Shown: positions 8,011-17,428 of the stretch, piece after piece | How the letters are laid out: each line of letters starts with the position of its first letter | How positions within the stretch are numbered: the first letter of the stretch is position 1 | Source of the DNA: UBA1479 sp040218445 | GTDB taxonomy: Bacteria > Pseudomonadota > Alphaproteobacteria > Rhodospirillales > Casp-alpha2 | Assembly: GCA_040218445.1 (NCBI GenBank) | Contig: JAVJRK010000010.1 | Span: 992,001 to 1,056,000 of the forward strand | DNA: 64,000 bases | Direction: 5' to 3' | Translations under genes and position numbers: made by a program | The notes under the pieces: model-generated | Databases searched by the model: none | The model's input: the letters and a program-made list of their open reading frames with translations, nothing else | Told to the model about the DNA's origin: nothing

Positions 8011-8826
8011 TCAGGATGTGTGCCGCACCGTTGTGACAAACCGCCGGACATAGCCGTCGGCGGGGCTTTCCATGATCTCTTCCGGCGTGGCGCATTGCCG
8101 GACCGCGCCGTCCTTCAGGATCGCGACGCGATCGCCCAGGCGGCAAGCCTCGGCCAGATCGTGGGTAATCAGTACAATCGTTTTGTTCAGCCGCGACTGC
8201 AATTTCTGCAGCAAATCTTGCATGTCCCGGCGGGTCAGGGGGTCCAGCGCGGAAAACGGCTCGTCCATCAATAGAATGTCGGCATCGGTCGCCAGGGCAC
8301 GGGCCAGGCCGACCCGTTGTTGCATCCCGCCCGACAGGGTGTGCGGGAAAGCATCGGCAAAGCCGCTCAGCCCGACCGCATCGATCCACTTTTCCGCCGC
8401 TCGGCGCTGGACTTCGGCGGGCTCTCCCCGAACGTCCAGCCCAAAGGCGACGTTGTCGATGACCCGTTTGTGGGGGAACAGGCCGAACCCCTGGAACACC
8501 ATGGAAGCGCCTGTGCGACGAAACGCCTGCAGGGCCAGCCTGTCCATGGCGTTAATGTCCACGCCGTCGACGGTGACCGACCCCGCCGTCGGCCGCACCA
8601 ATCCGTTGATCAGGCGGACCAGGGTCGATTTGCCCGAACCGGACAGGCCGATCACGGCGAAGACCTTGCCGGGGTTGATGTCCAGCGTCACGCGGTCAAG
8701 CGCCAGAACCTGCCCCGTTTCAGCCATGATCCGCTCTTTTCCGGCGCCGTCCCGGGCAAGGGCAAGGGCGTTTTCCGGCGCCGTGCCGAACAGCTTGGTC
8801 ACATTGTCGATCATGATCCGGGCCAT
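8011..8826 (-). CDS. Glycine betaine/choline-type ABC transporter ATPase
   Basis: The 271-residue nucleotide-binding subunit couples ATP hydrolysis to import. Walker A is GLSGSGKST, the signature is LSGGMQQR, Walker B is ILLMDEPFSALD, and the switch His is in LITHD. The extra N-terminal stretch before Walker A and the LFPHKRVIDNVAFGLDVRG segment are typical of the ProV/OpuAA branch. Unlike ProV (about 400 residues) it stops soon after the ATPase domain and lacks the CBS pair used for ionic-strength sensing. The start at 8826 is preferred because the upstream extension is arginine/tryptophan-rich shadow sequence. It follows the permease by 4 bases. Confidence 0.93.
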   Translation of the reverse strand: MARIMIDNVTKLFGTAPENALALARDGAGKERIMAETGQVLALDRVTLDINPGKVFAVIGLSGSGKSTLVRLINGLVRPTAGSVTVDGVDINAMDRLALQAFRRTGASMVFQGFGLFPHKRVIDNVAFGLDVRGEPAEVQRRAAEKWIDAVGLSGFADAFPHTLSGGMQQRVGLARALATDADILLMDEPFSALDPLTRRDMQDLLQKLQSRLNKTIVLITHDLAEACRLGDRVAILKDGAVRQCATPEEIMESPADGYVRRFVTTVRHTS

Positions 8827-8830
8827 GGGT

Positions 8831-9706
8831 TCAGGTCCCCCCTGCCGCATCGCTGTCGCGGCGGTGCGGTTGCGCCCGGCGCCCATATGCCTGGGTGATG
8901 CGGTCCAGCACCACGGCAAGGGCCACGATGGCGATGCCGGCGGCGGCACCGCGCCCGACATCCAGGCGCTGAATGCCCAACAGGACTTCTTGGCCCAGGC
9001 CACGCGCGCCGATCATCGAAGCCACGACAACCATGGACAACGCCAGCATGATGGTTTGGTTGATGCCCGCCATGATCGACGGCAGGGCCAGGGGCAGCTG
9101 CACATCGAACAAGACTTTGCGGTCCGATGCGCCGAACGCACGGGCGGCTTCAACCGTTTCCGGATCGACCTCGCGAATGCCCAGGTCGGTCAGCCGAATG
9201 ACCGGCGGCACGGCATAGATACAGGTCGCCAGGATGGCCGGCACCTTGCCCAGGCCGAACAACATCAAGGCCGGGATCAGATAAACGAAAATCGGCATGG
9301 TCTGCATCAGGTCCAGGATCGGCAGAACCCAACGCCGCAGCCCGTCGCGGGACGCCAGGGCAATGCCCAGGGGCAATCCGGCGGCAACGGAAAGCACGGT
9401 CGCGACGATCATCAGGGCCAGGGTCTGCATGGCTAGGTCCCAAAGCCCCAGCACCCCGATCAGCACGGTCAACAGGCCCAGGCCCACCGATAACTTCCAA
9501 TTGCGGCCCGCGTGGTAGGAAAGCGCCAGGACGGCGGCCAGGACCAGCCACCAGGGCAAATGGCGCAGGCCCTGTTCCAGCGGCACCAGGACGGCCAGCA
9601 GGCCGCCGTTCACGGTTTCGAAAGCGGGGCCCATATTGACCACCAGCCAGTCGATCGCGTCGTTGACGGGCTTGCGGATGGAGAATGTCAGGCTTTCGGG
9701 AAACAT
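8831..9706 (-). CDS. Glycine betaine/choline-type ABC permease
   Basis: The inner-membrane permease of 291 residues has about six hydrophobic segments and an EAA-type loop (RLTDLGIREVDPETVEAARAFGAS) that contacts the ATPase. The ALPSIMAGINQTIMLALSMVVVASMIGARGLGQEVL segment, split here by a conserved Gly, is typical of ProW/OpuAB. The start at 9706 (MFPESLTF) is used; an upstream frame to 9748 adds 14 residues without support. It lies 10 bases after the binding-protein gene and 4 bases before the ATPase gene, giving a compact substrate-binding protein, permease, ATPase operon on the minus strand. Confidence 0.93.
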   Translation of the reverse strand: MFPESLTFSIRKPVNDAIDWLVVNMGPAFETVNGGLLAVLVPLEQGLRHLPWWLVLAAVLALSYHAGRNWKLSVGLGLLTVLIGVLGLWDLAMQTLALMIVATVLSVAAGLPLGIALASRDGLRRWVLPILDLMQTMPIFVYLIPALMLFGLGKVPAILATCIYAVPPVIRLTDLGIREVDPETVEAARAFGASDRKVLFDVQLPLALPSIMAGINQTIMLALSMVVVASMIGARGLGQEVLLGIQRLDVGRGAAAGIAIVALAVVLDRITQAYGRRAQPHRRDSDAAGGT

Positions 9707-9716
9707 CGTGCGGGGC

Positions 9717-10718
9717 TCAGTCCAATGCGGCCAGGACGCGCCCGGCAACGTCTTCAGGGACCCAGTTTCGCCATAACGACTGTTGCGTTTTCAGGAAGTG
9801 GCGTGCGCCCTCGTCGGCGCTGGCATCCGTTTCGCGCATGAAGGACAGCATCGTCGAGGTCAGGTCCATGGAGGTGCGGTATTGTGCGAAGAAGCGGGCC
9901 AGGGCTGGGGCTTTGTCAGCGAAGTCCTTGTTAAGGGCGACCTCGACCTCGGGCCGGGGGTAGGCACAGGCCTTGGTCGGGGCCTCATCGGACCGCAAGG
10001 CCCGCCATATATCGGGGTCGAAGGGCGGCTCCTGAAGCATGACCATGTCGTGTTTGCCCATGATCCAGGTCGGCCCCCAGTAATAGAACAGGATCGGCTT
10101 GCGGCGTTTGAAGGCGGTCTCGATGGCGGCGTCGAGTGCTGCCCCCGTGCCCGTGCGGAAATTGGTGAAGTGATCGTCCAGGCCGTAGGCCCGCAACTTG
10201 CGCGTATTGACGTTCTCGCAGCCCCATCCGGCGGGGCAATTGGTGAAACGGCCCTTGGCGGGCTCTTCCGGGTCGCGGAACAGATGCTTGTACCGGGGCA
10301 GGTCCGTGACATGGGTCAGGCCCTTGGCAGCACCTTCGGCCAGATAACGGGGGATGAACCAGCCCTGCAGGGCCGCCGGATAATTGATCCCGGCCTTAAG
10401 GACCTTGCCGTCCGTTTCGGCCTGGTTCCAGCTGTCCTGAATGTCCTCTTCCCACAGTTCCATCATGACATCCGCATCACCCCGGATCAGCGCCAGGACA
10501 AGCGGTAGGGTTGCACCCGGGACCGTGTCCGTCGTGCATCCGAAGCCTTGTTCCAGAATGAAGCGGGCGACCCGGCTGTGCAGACGGTTGGAATCCCAGT
10601 TGAGGTCAGCAAACACCACCGGGCGGTCGATGTCGCAGGCGGCCTGTGCCGTCCCGGCGTGTGGGATAAAAAGGAATATCAATAGGATAAGACCAAACAG
10701 ATGTGGCCGTTTGTACAC
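9717..10718 (-). CDS. Glycine betaine/choline-type substrate-binding protein
   Basis: This periplasmic OpuAC-family binding protein is about 333 residues. It probably starts at GTG 10718 with a GGGAG sequence about nine bases upstream; a hydrophobic signal sequence follows (LFGLILLIFLFIPHAGTAQAA), with cleavage near AQA-AC. Family features are the N-terminal VVFADLNWDSNRLHS, the GDADVMMELWEE segment and a late ILFYYWGPTWIMGKHDMV that supplies aromatic cage residues for quaternary ammonium ligands. An in-frame extension to 11027 has no signal-peptide logic and overlaps the divergent MFS gene. Ligand (betaine, choline, carnitine) is not resolved. Confidence 0.9.
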   Translation of the reverse strand: MYKRPHLFGLILLIFLFIPHAGTAQAACDIDRPVVFADLNWDSNRLHSRVARFILEQGFGCTTDTVPGATLPLVLALIRGDADVMMELWEEDIQDSWNQAETDGKVLKAGINYPAALQGWFIPRYLAEGAAKGLTHVTDLPRYKHLFRDPEEPAKGRFTNCPAGWGCENVNTRKLRAYGLDDHFTNFRTGTGAALDAAIETAFKRRKPILFYYWGPTWIMGKHDMVMLQEPPFDPDIWRALRSDEAPTKACAYPRPEVEVALNKDFADKAPALARFFAQYRTSMDLTSTMLSFMRETDASADEGARHFLKTQQSLWRNWVPEDVAGRVLAALD

Positions 10719-10890
10719 GCGTGTATCTCCCGCCCCTGGTCCGGATACGGCCGGTACTATAGACCAGCACCGGATTGCTGGCGAGGCACGGCACGGCATG
10801 GTAGCGTCCCGCCGTTTAGAAAATACGCGCGGTATTGGTGACGCCCGCGCAGACATGCCACAAGATGACGAAAAGAGACGAAGGCCCGCC

Positions 10891-12150
10891 ATGGTTGCCA
10901 TCCTGATGCCGGTCGCGGCCTTGTTCCTGAGCTTCGGCATTCTGCTGGCCGGGAACGGATTGCAGGGCACCTTGCTGCCCGTGCGCGCGGGCCTGGAAGG
11001 GTTCACCCCCTTTGCCATCGGTGTCATGGGGGCCGCGTTTTATGTCGGCTACATCCTGGCCTGTTTCTTGGCGCCCTGGGTGGTCGCCCGGGCCGGGCAT
11101 ATCCGGTCGTTCACCGTATTCGGCACGGTCGCATCGGCGGCACAGCTTCTGCACGTCGTCTGGGTGGACGAGATCGCGTGGCTGGTTCTGCGCTTCATCA
11201 CCGGGGCCTGCCTGTGCGGGCTTTATATGGTGATCGAAAGCTGGATCAACGAGCGGTCGGGCAAAGAGCATCGCGGGCGTATTCTTTCAGTCTATCAGAT
11301 CGTCAACCTGGGTGCGGTCACCGTCGGGCAATTGCTTTTGAACCTTTACGACCCGTCGGGCTTTCAGTTGTTCGTGATTGCATCGGTTTTGGTGTCACTG
11401 GCCTTGGTTCCGGTCGCCCTTACAAGGACTGTCGCACCCCAGCCGCTGCAACAGGTGCAAATCCGCATTCCAAGGGTGTTCGCCATTTCCCCCGTGGGCG
11501 TTATTGCCTGCCTGACCGTGGGGCTGGTCAACGGCGCGATTTGGACGATCGTGCCGCTGTTCGCGCAAAGTGCGTTCACTTCCATCGCCGAACTGTCCCT
11601 GTTCATGAGTTTGCTGATCGTCGGTGGAGCCGCGTTTCAATGGCCGTTGGGCCGGTGGTCGGACGTCATCGACCGGCGCTGGGTGATCGTCATGATCTGC
11701 ATCGGCGGCGGCATCAGCGGTCTGGCCCTGATGATGTTCGGGGGATTTTCCCAGATCGCGATGTTCGCATTGGCCTTTGTCTATGGCGGCTTTTCCTTTT
11801 CTCTTTATGCCATTGCCATCGCCCATGCCAACGACAAGGCGGAACCCGAGGACTTCGTGGAAATCGCCTCGACCCTGATTTTGATTTTCGCAATCGGCGC
11901 CGTCGCGGGGCCGATGCTGGCATCGGGTATCGTCGAACACGCCGGGCCCAATGCGTTCTTCGCCTATTCGGCGGCGGTTCATTTTCTGACCGCGGCCTTC
12001 GCCTTCTTCCGTATCCAGCAACAGGACGCGACGCCGGACGAGGAGAAAGAGGACTTCGTCGCGGTGCCTCGTGCTTCGCCTGAGGTGATCAACATCGATC
12101 CGCGCGGCGTGGACGAAGACGATGGGGCACGGAACGAAAAGGGGGGCTGA
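10891..12150 (+). CDS. MFS transporter, YcaD-like
   Basis: The 419-residue inner-membrane protein has about twelve hydrophobic segments in two halves. The loop WINERSGKEHRGRILSVYQI and the FTPFAIGVMGAAFYVGYILACFLAPW start fit YcaD-type sugar/unknown transporters. I chose ATG 10891 because GAAGG lies six bases upstream; ATG 10855 is an alternative adding 12 residues. The C-terminal 40 residues are hydrophilic and acidic. The stop is 3 bases before the TTG start of the SPINDLY-type gene, so they are probably co-transcribed. Substrate unknown. Confidence 0.85.
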   Translation: MVAILMPVAALFLSFGILLAGNGLQGTLLPVRAGLEGFTPFAIGVMGAAFYVGYILACFLAPWVVARAGHIRSFTVFGTVASAAQLLHVVWVDEIAWLVLRFITGACLCGLYMVIESWINERSGKEHRGRILSVYQIVNLGAVTVGQLLLNLYDPSGFQLFVIASVLVSLALVPVALTRTVAPQPLQQVQIRIPRVFAISPVGVIACLTVGLVNGAIWTIVPLFAQSAFTSIAELSLFMSLLIVGGAAFQWPLGRWSDVIDRRWVIVMICIGGGISGLALMMFGGFSQIAMFALAFVYGGFSFSLYAIAIAHANDKAEPEDFVEIASTLILIFAIGAVAGPMLASGIVEHAGPNAFFAYSAAVHFLTAAFAFFRIQQQDATPDEEKEDFVAVPRASPEVINIDPRGVDEDDGARNEKGG

Positions 12151-12153
12151 AAA

Positions 12154-14133
12154 TTGTTGAGGAAACCTGCACGCGCGCGTGGCGGTGGAGAGGCCGAAAC
12201 CAAACTCAAACAGGCGATCAAAGCGTTTCAGAAAGGTGACTTCAGACAGGCAAAAAAAATAGTTCTACGGCTGGAGAAGTCCCTTGGCGCTGTGCCGCAA
12301 CTGACGCATCTCAACGGATTCATCGAGCTGGAGCTAGGCAATTATTCTGCGGCGATCAACGCATTGAAGGTGGCCAAGGCCTCATTCGCTGCCGACATCG
12401 ATGTTATCAACGCTTTGGGTGTGGCGTTACGCCGGTCCGGCGAGGCGGGTGCTGCGATCCAGGAATTCAAGCAGGCCACCGCCATGGCGCCCGACCGTCC
12501 GGATATCCTCGCTAATCTTGGTAATGCGTTCAGTGACACAGGAAACCTGTCGCTTGCGGTCGAAGCCTATACACAATCCTTGAGTCTGGCGCCGAACCAG
12601 ACCGAAGTCCGCCACAATCTTGCTGTTGATCTGGTGTCTTTGGGGGACGAGAAGCGAGCGCGACAAGAGCTGGACGAACTTCTGACCCAGAATCCGGAAG
12701 ACGCCAAGGCCATGTTTGCGCTGGCCAAAATTCATATCAATGCCTGCGAATTCACAGACGCCCGCCGTCTGCTCGAAACCTTGCGAACGTTTGACGAGGT
12801 TGATCCGAATGTCGATGCGTGCTTCGCAGCCATTCGCCTGGTGTGTGGAAATGTACGCGAGTCCTTGGCGGTGCTTGCGAGGGTGAACCAAACGGGGAGT
12901 TCTTCACCTGATTTGGCTGCGAGTTGGGTGCTCAGTCGTAACTATCTACCAGATATCACCCCACATGACTTTTTGGCGGCGGCTAAGGAATGGGCAGCGA
13001 CTTTCGCCGTGCCTGCGCTGCCCAAAAGACCGAATGCCGGGCCGCATGCCGATGGTAAGATTCGTCTTGGCGTATTGTCTGGAAAGCTCCATAGCCACCC
13101 TTGCAGTCAGTTCCTCTTGCCGTTTCTTCGGAACCGGGCACGGGAGCGGGTCTCGGTCGAAATCATCGCCCGTGATGTAAAGCAAGACGCGATATCGACT
13201 GAAATCCAGGAATTGGCAGACAGTTGGCAGGATGTGTCATTGTTAGGCCGTGAGCATCTGATAAGCCACGTCGCCGGACGTGAACTTGACCTTTTGATCT
13301 CCCCAACGGGGCTGGAAGAAGGAGGATTGTTGACCTGCTTCACGGCCCGTCTTGCGCCGACGCAGATCGTCGGTTTCGGATTTACGGGTACGACGGGACT
13401 GTCTGCCATGGATGGGGTTCTCGCCGATCGATTTCACATCCCGGAAGGAGCTGAAGGCGGCTACGTAGAGACGGTTCTTCGCATGCCGGAAGGATATGTG
13501 GCCTACATTCCCCCATCCTACCTACCCGCATTGAGCGGCAAGAGCGACCGGACGGGCCGCCCCCCGATCTTTGGCTGCTTCAATAATCTGGCAAAGCTCT
13601 GCGATGGCACGATCGCTCTATGGGCGCGGGTCTTGAATGCAGTTCCGGATGCATGTTTGGTTCTGAAGGCGGGGCCGCTTGGCGATGCAGGAGTACGGCG
13701 AGATTTTGCGGGCCGGTTCGCCGCTGCCGGGGTTGATCCGGACCGGTTGGATCTCAGGCCCAGTTCGCCTCATGATGACCTCCTTGCTACGTATAATGAA
13801 ATAGACCTAGCGCTCGATCCGATTGCCTATTCCGGCGGGCTCACGACACTGGAAGCTCTCTGGATGGGGGTGCCAGTGCTCACGTTGCCCGGCGAGACCT
13901 TCACCCGTCGCCATTCTCTCAGTCACTTGTCCGTTTCCGGTCTCGATATGTTCGTGGCGAGAAATGCGGACGACTATGTCCGAATCGCGGCGACGTTCGC
14001 CGAGATCATGGCCGGGGCAGGTTTGGATCGGGCAGGAGTGCGCGATGCCATCGCCCGTTCGCCCCTTTCCGATGGGGCTCGATATGCCCAGGATTTTTGC
14101 GACCTGATGGATGTATTCATTGCCCGGGATTGA
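12154..14133 (+). CDS. TPR O-GlcNAc transferase homologue (SPINDLY/GT41)
   Basis: The 659-residue protein has N-terminal TPR repeats (about 15-245) and a C-terminal GT41-like domain. Matching features are H315 in the HSHP segment (the catalytic-core His region of OGT), RLAPTQIVGFGFTGTTG, CFNNLAKL with K481 in the nucleotide-sugar lysine position, and YSGGLTTLEALWMGVPVLT (560-578), the donor-site motif. It should transfer a sugar, commonly GlcNAc or fucose in this family, to protein Ser/Thr; the target is unknown. Translation probably starts at TTG with a G-rich sequence just upstream, overlapping the end of the MFS gene region. Base composition is a little less GC-rich than its neighbours. 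Confidence is high for family and low for target. Confidence 0.87.
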   Translation: MLRKPARARGGGEAETKLKQAIKAFQKGDFRQAKKIVLRLEKSLGAVPQLTHLNGFIELELGNYSAAINALKVAKASFAADIDVINALGVALRRSGEAGAAIQEFKQATAMAPDRPDILANLGNAFSDTGNLSLAVEAYTQSLSLAPNQTEVRHNLAVDLVSLGDEKRARQELDELLTQNPEDAKAMFALAKIHINACEFTDARRLLETLRTFDEVDPNVDACFAAIRLVCGNVRESLAVLARVNQTGSSSPDLAASWVLSRNYLPDITPHDFLAAAKEWAATFAVPALPKRPNAGPHADGKIRLGVLSGKLHSHPCSQFLLPFLRNRARERVSVEIIARDVKQDAISTEIQELADSWQDVSLLGREHLISHVAGRELDLLISPTGLEEGGLLTCFTARLAPTQIVGFGFTGTTGLSAMDGVLADRFHIPEGAEGGYVETVLRMPEGYVAYIPPSYLPALSGKSDRTGRPPIFGCFNNLAKLCDGTIALWARVLNAVPDACLVLKAGPLGDAGVRRDFAGRFAAAGVDPDRLDLRPSSPHDDLLATYNEIDLALDPIAYSGGLTTLEALWMGVPVLTLPGETFTRRHSLSHLSVSGLDMFVARNADDYVRIAATFAEIMAGAGLDRAGVRDAIARSPLSDGARYAQDFCDLMDVFIARD

Positions 14134-14242
14134 CAAATATCCCCGAAATTCCCGTATCCGGCCCAGCTAAAATGTATACAATGCGGCAAAATCCTCGCCG
14201 CCGAACGGCAAGGGCACAGTAAACAAGAATGGTAGGAAACCC

Positions 14243-15463
14243 ATGGACCAAACACTCGGTAACATTTCACAGGCGTTTACGCCGGCGTCTCCCGCTCTTG
14301 ATCACATCAAAGTCCTGGACCTGACCCGTGTTCGGTCCGGCCCCACCTGCGTCCGCCAGCTTGCCGACTGGGGCGCTGACGTGATCAAGGTCGAACTGCC
14401 CGAAAGCATCGAGCCCGACGGCACCCTTGGCGCCAAACGCCATACCGCCGACTTCCAGAACTTGCAGCGCAACAAGCGGTCCCTGACCTTGAACCTGAAG
14501 GAAGAAGAAGGCCGCAAACTGTTTCTGCGTCTGGTCGAGAACGTGGATGTGGTGATCGAAAACTTCCGCCCCGACGTGAAGGACAAACTGGGCATCAATT
14601 ACGAAGCACTCAAGGCCGTTAATCCGCGCATCATCTTGGGCAGTATTTCCGGCTTCGGCCAGGACGGCCCCTATGCCAAGCGCCCCGGGTTCGACCAGAT
14701 TGCCCAGGGCATGGGCGGGCTGATGTCGATCACCGGCGAGCCGGGCCGCGGGCCTATGCGCGTGGGTATTCCCATCGCCGATCTGACCGGCGGGCTGTTC
14801 TGCGCCATGGGCGTGTTCATCGCCCTGATCGAGCGCGAGAAATCGGGCGAGGGGCAATGGGTGAAATCGTCCCTGCTGCAGGCCATGGCCTTCATGCTGG
14901 ATTTCCAGGGCGCGCGCTATCTGATGGAGGACGAGGTTCCCGGCCAGGCCGGCAACGACCATCCGACCTCGATCCCCACAGGCGTGTTTCCTACCAAGGA
15001 CGGGCACATCAACATCGCCGCCGCCGGGGAACGCATCTGGGCACGGCTGTGCGACGTGCTGGGCACGCCGGAATGGACCCAGGACGAACGTTTCAACGGA
15101 CCGGAAAAGCGGTCCAAGAACCGCCACGATCTGAATGCCCTGATTTCGGAAAAGACCAAGGACCGGACCAGCGCCGATTGGGTCGATGCCTTGAACGAAG
15201 CTGGCGTGCCGTCAGGGCCGATTTATGACATGGCCGGCATGTTCGCCGACGAACAGGTCCAGCATCTGGGCATCGCCGAAGACTGCGAAACCACCTGTTT
15301 CGGCAAAACCAAGATGATGTCGCAGCCGATCCGCATGAGCAGAACCGATTCAAAGTTGGTGGTCCATCCGCCGGAAAAGGGCGAGCACACGGACGCCATC
15401 CTGGGCGACCTGGGCCTTAGCGCCGAGGAAATCGCCGACCTGCGTGAGCGGCAGATCATCTAG
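14243..15463 (+). CDS. CaiB/BaiF family CoA-transferase
   Basis: This class III CoA-transferase of 406 residues would move CoA between carboxylic acids through an aspartyl-CoA anhydride. Catalytic Asp is D180 in VGIPIADLTGG. Other family marks are VLDLTRVRSGPTCVRQLADWGADVIKVE, the NKRSLTLNLK turn and SISGFGQDGPYAKRPGFDQIAQ. It has its own 109-base leader, so it is probably a separate transcription unit. The acid substrate (for example formate/oxalate, succinate, carnitine) cannot be read; FRC-like, succinyl-CoA-dependent and racemase-like members look alike. Confidence 0.92.
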   Translation: MDQTLGNISQAFTPASPALDHIKVLDLTRVRSGPTCVRQLADWGADVIKVELPESIEPDGTLGAKRHTADFQNLQRNKRSLTLNLKEEEGRKLFLRLVENVDVVIENFRPDVKDKLGINYEALKAVNPRIILGSISGFGQDGPYAKRPGFDQIAQGMGGLMSITGEPGRGPMRVGIPIADLTGGLFCAMGVFIALIEREKSGEGQWVKSSLLQAMAFMLDFQGARYLMEDEVPGQAGNDHPTSIPTGVFPTKDGHINIAAAGERIWARLCDVLGTPEWTQDERFNGPEKRSKNRHDLNALISEKTKDRTSADWVDALNEAGVPSGPIYDMAGMFADEQVQHLGIAEDCETTCFGKTKMMSQPIRMSRTDSKLVVHPPEKGEHTDAILGDLGLSAEEIADLRERQII

Positions 15464-15484
15464 CGCCCCGGCCTCACTAAAGAC

Positions 15485-15522
15485 AAAAGCCGCTGTCGGG
15501 AGCCCTCGACAAGCGGCTTTTT
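15485..15522. terminator. Bidirectional rho-independent terminator
   Basis: An inverted repeat with outer arms AAAAGCCGCT and AGCGGCTTTT plus an inner GTCG/CGAC extension lies between the convergent CoA-transferase and glutathione reductase genes. The T run on the plus strand and the matching A run at the other end make it usable from both directions. Confidence 0.88.
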
Positions 15523-15547
15523 CATGGGGCGGTGTTCTTGGGAATGG

Positions 15548-16930
15548 TTATTCGGCCGCTTCCGCCGGGCGAACGGGCGTGCGCATGGTGACCCATTCCT
15601 CGGCCGCCGTCGGATGGATGCCGATGGTGGCGTCGAAATGCGCCTTGGTCGCCCCGGCCTTGAGCGCGATGCCGAGCGCCTGGGTCATTTCCGCGGCATC
15701 CAGGCCGACCATGTGACAGCCCAGCACGCGGTCGGTCTTCTTATCGACGATCATTTTCATCATGGTCTGCTCGTCCCGGCCGGACAGGGTGTACTTCATG
15801 GGCCGGAAGCGGGACTGAAAGATTTCCACGTCATGGTCCTTGCGGGCCTCGTCCTCGGTCAGGCCCACGGTGCCGATGGGCGGGGTCGAAAACACCGCCG
15901 TCGGGATATTGGCGTAATCGACCGCCGTCGGCTTGCCGCCGAACAGGGTATGGGCCACGGCCATGCCTTCGGCCAGGGCCACGGGCGTCAGCTGTACCCG
16001 GTCGATCACGTCGCCCAGGGCATAGATGCTGTCGACGGATGTCTTGAAATGATCGTCAACCACCACAGCGCCCGTCTTGGTCAGCTCAACCCCTGCTTCT
16101 TCCAGGCCCAGGCCCCGCGTGTTGGGCGCGCGGCCGGTGGCATACATCACGGCGCCGACGGCCAAGGTCTCGCCGTCGCCCAGGTGCAGGACATATCCTG
16201 CATCCGTTTTTTCGATGGATTGGACGGTCGTTTGCGTGTGAATGGCCACACCCTTTTTGGTCATTTCATCAGATAAGGTGTCGCGCACGGCCGGATCGAA
16301 CCCGCGCAGGACCTTGTCGGCGCGGATGATGACGCGCGTTTCGGCACCCAGACCGTTGAAGATGCCGGCGAATTCCACGGCGATATAGCCGCCGCCGACG
16401 ATCGCGATGCTGTCCGGCAGGTTGGCCAGATCCAATGCTTCGTTCGACGTGATGGCGTGTTCGATGCCCGGGATGTCCGGCAATGACGGCCAGCCGCCCG
16501 TGGCGATCAGGATGTGCTTGGCAGTGTAGGTCTTGGTGCCGTCCGGGCCGGCGACTTCGACCGTATGGGCATCGATGACGCGGCCCGTGCCGGTCAACTC
16601 GTCCACTCCGGCATCGCGCAGAAGACGATGATAAACACCTTCCAGACGGTCCAGTTCCGTATTCTTGTTGGCGATCAGTTTTTGCCAATCAAACCCGGGC
16701 GTCCCCACATTCCAGCCGTATCCACCAGCGTCTTCGAAATCCTCGGCGAAATGGGCGCCGTAGACCAAAAGCTTTTTGGGCACGCAGCCGCGCATGACGC
16801 AGGTGCCGCCGATGCGCAGGTTTTCGACCACCGCGACTTTCGTGCCGTAGGTGCCGGCGGCAAAGCGCGAGGCACGCACGCCGCCCGAGCCCCCGCCGAT
16901 GGTGATCAGGTCGTAGTCATACTGCGGCAT
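15548..16930 (-). CDS. gor: Glutathione-disulfide reductase
   Basis: This cytosolic NADPH-dependent flavoprotein reduces oxidised glutathione. The 460 residues include the FAD dinucleotide motif GGGSGGVRA, the redox-active pair C44/C49 in GGTCVMRGCVPKK, the NAD(P) motif GGGYIAVEFAGI, the FAD-2 region YALGDV and the C-terminal His-Glu dyad in GIHPTAAEE. The GGTC..RGC..KK form with a GR-type NADP region followed by arginines (ETRVIIR) favours glutathione reductase over lipoamide or mercuric reductase. It is monocistronic and convergent with the CoA-transferase gene. Confidence 0.94.
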   Translation of the reverse strand: MPQYDYDLITIGGGSGGVRASRFAAGTYGTKVAVVENLRIGGTCVMRGCVPKKLLVYGAHFAEDFEDAGGYGWNVGTPGFDWQKLIANKNTELDRLEGVYHRLLRDAGVDELTGTGRVIDAHTVEVAGPDGTKTYTAKHILIATGGWPSLPDIPGIEHAITSNEALDLANLPDSIAIVGGGYIAVEFAGIFNGLGAETRVIIRADKVLRGFDPAVRDTLSDEMTKKGVAIHTQTTVQSIEKTDAGYVLHLGDGETLAVGAVMYATGRAPNTRGLGLEEAGVELTKTGAVVVDDHFKTSVDSIYALGDVIDRVQLTPVALAEGMAVAHTLFGGKPTAVDYANIPTAVFSTPPIGTVGLTEDEARKDHDVEIFQSRFRPMKYTLSGRDEQTMMKMIVDKKTDRVLGCHMVGLDAAEMTQALGIALKAGATKAHFDATIGIHPTAAEEWVTMRTPVRPAEAAE

Positions 16931-17428
16931 GGTGGGCTCCTAATTAATGTGGTGGTTGGTTGATTTGTCGGTTGAATTACGGATGAACCCAGGCTGCGAC
17001 CATGGGAGCCCGTGGATGGAAGCAACAGGCGCTCCCCATCTAAGCATGTTCCACGTAGGGTTCAACCGCGGTTTCAGAGAGGCGGATATATCAATCTACC
17101 CCCGGGATATATTGGTTTCTATGGATCGGGCCGATTCGGACGGATGCGGCCGGACGCGTGATATTTGCGCCACGGGGGCCTTGGATTGGTGACATCAGAT
17201 GCAAAACCTCGTTGAGAATACGGTATACTTAACGAAACCGTAGGATTGTGTGTCTTTTGCGCAACACTGTTTCAAAAAATCTACAGTCATTTCGGATTTT
17301 CCTTTTGTAACAGGAAGGGATAGCTAAACTGCGACGGTCTGAAACGGGGTTGCCAACGCGTGGCCCGCCTAATGTGTTTCAAGACAAAGTGGATTTGTAA
17401 GAGTGAATCTCATCTAAGGAGCAAACGA
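16931..17428. other. Intergenic region upstream of gor and the porin
   Basis: This near 500-base divergent spacer has no credible gene. It becomes A+T-richer towards the porin and should contain promoters for both genes. A short inverted repeat, TACGGT at 17219-17224 and ACCGTA at 17237-17242, flanks a TATACT that could act as a -10 element, making an operator-like arrangement. No good -35 was found. The porin 5' leader from there is about 190 bases. Confidence 0.35.

Noticed and set aside
8072..9436. 454-residue plus-strand ORF
   Set aside because: It runs antisense through the ABC ATPase and permease genes, is rich in Arg/Ser/Gln/Gly typical of shadow frames, and shows no domain.
16947..17192. 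81-residue ORF between gor and the porin
   Set aside because: No Shine-Dalgarno, unnatural composition, and it ends well before the porin leader; treated as non-coding.
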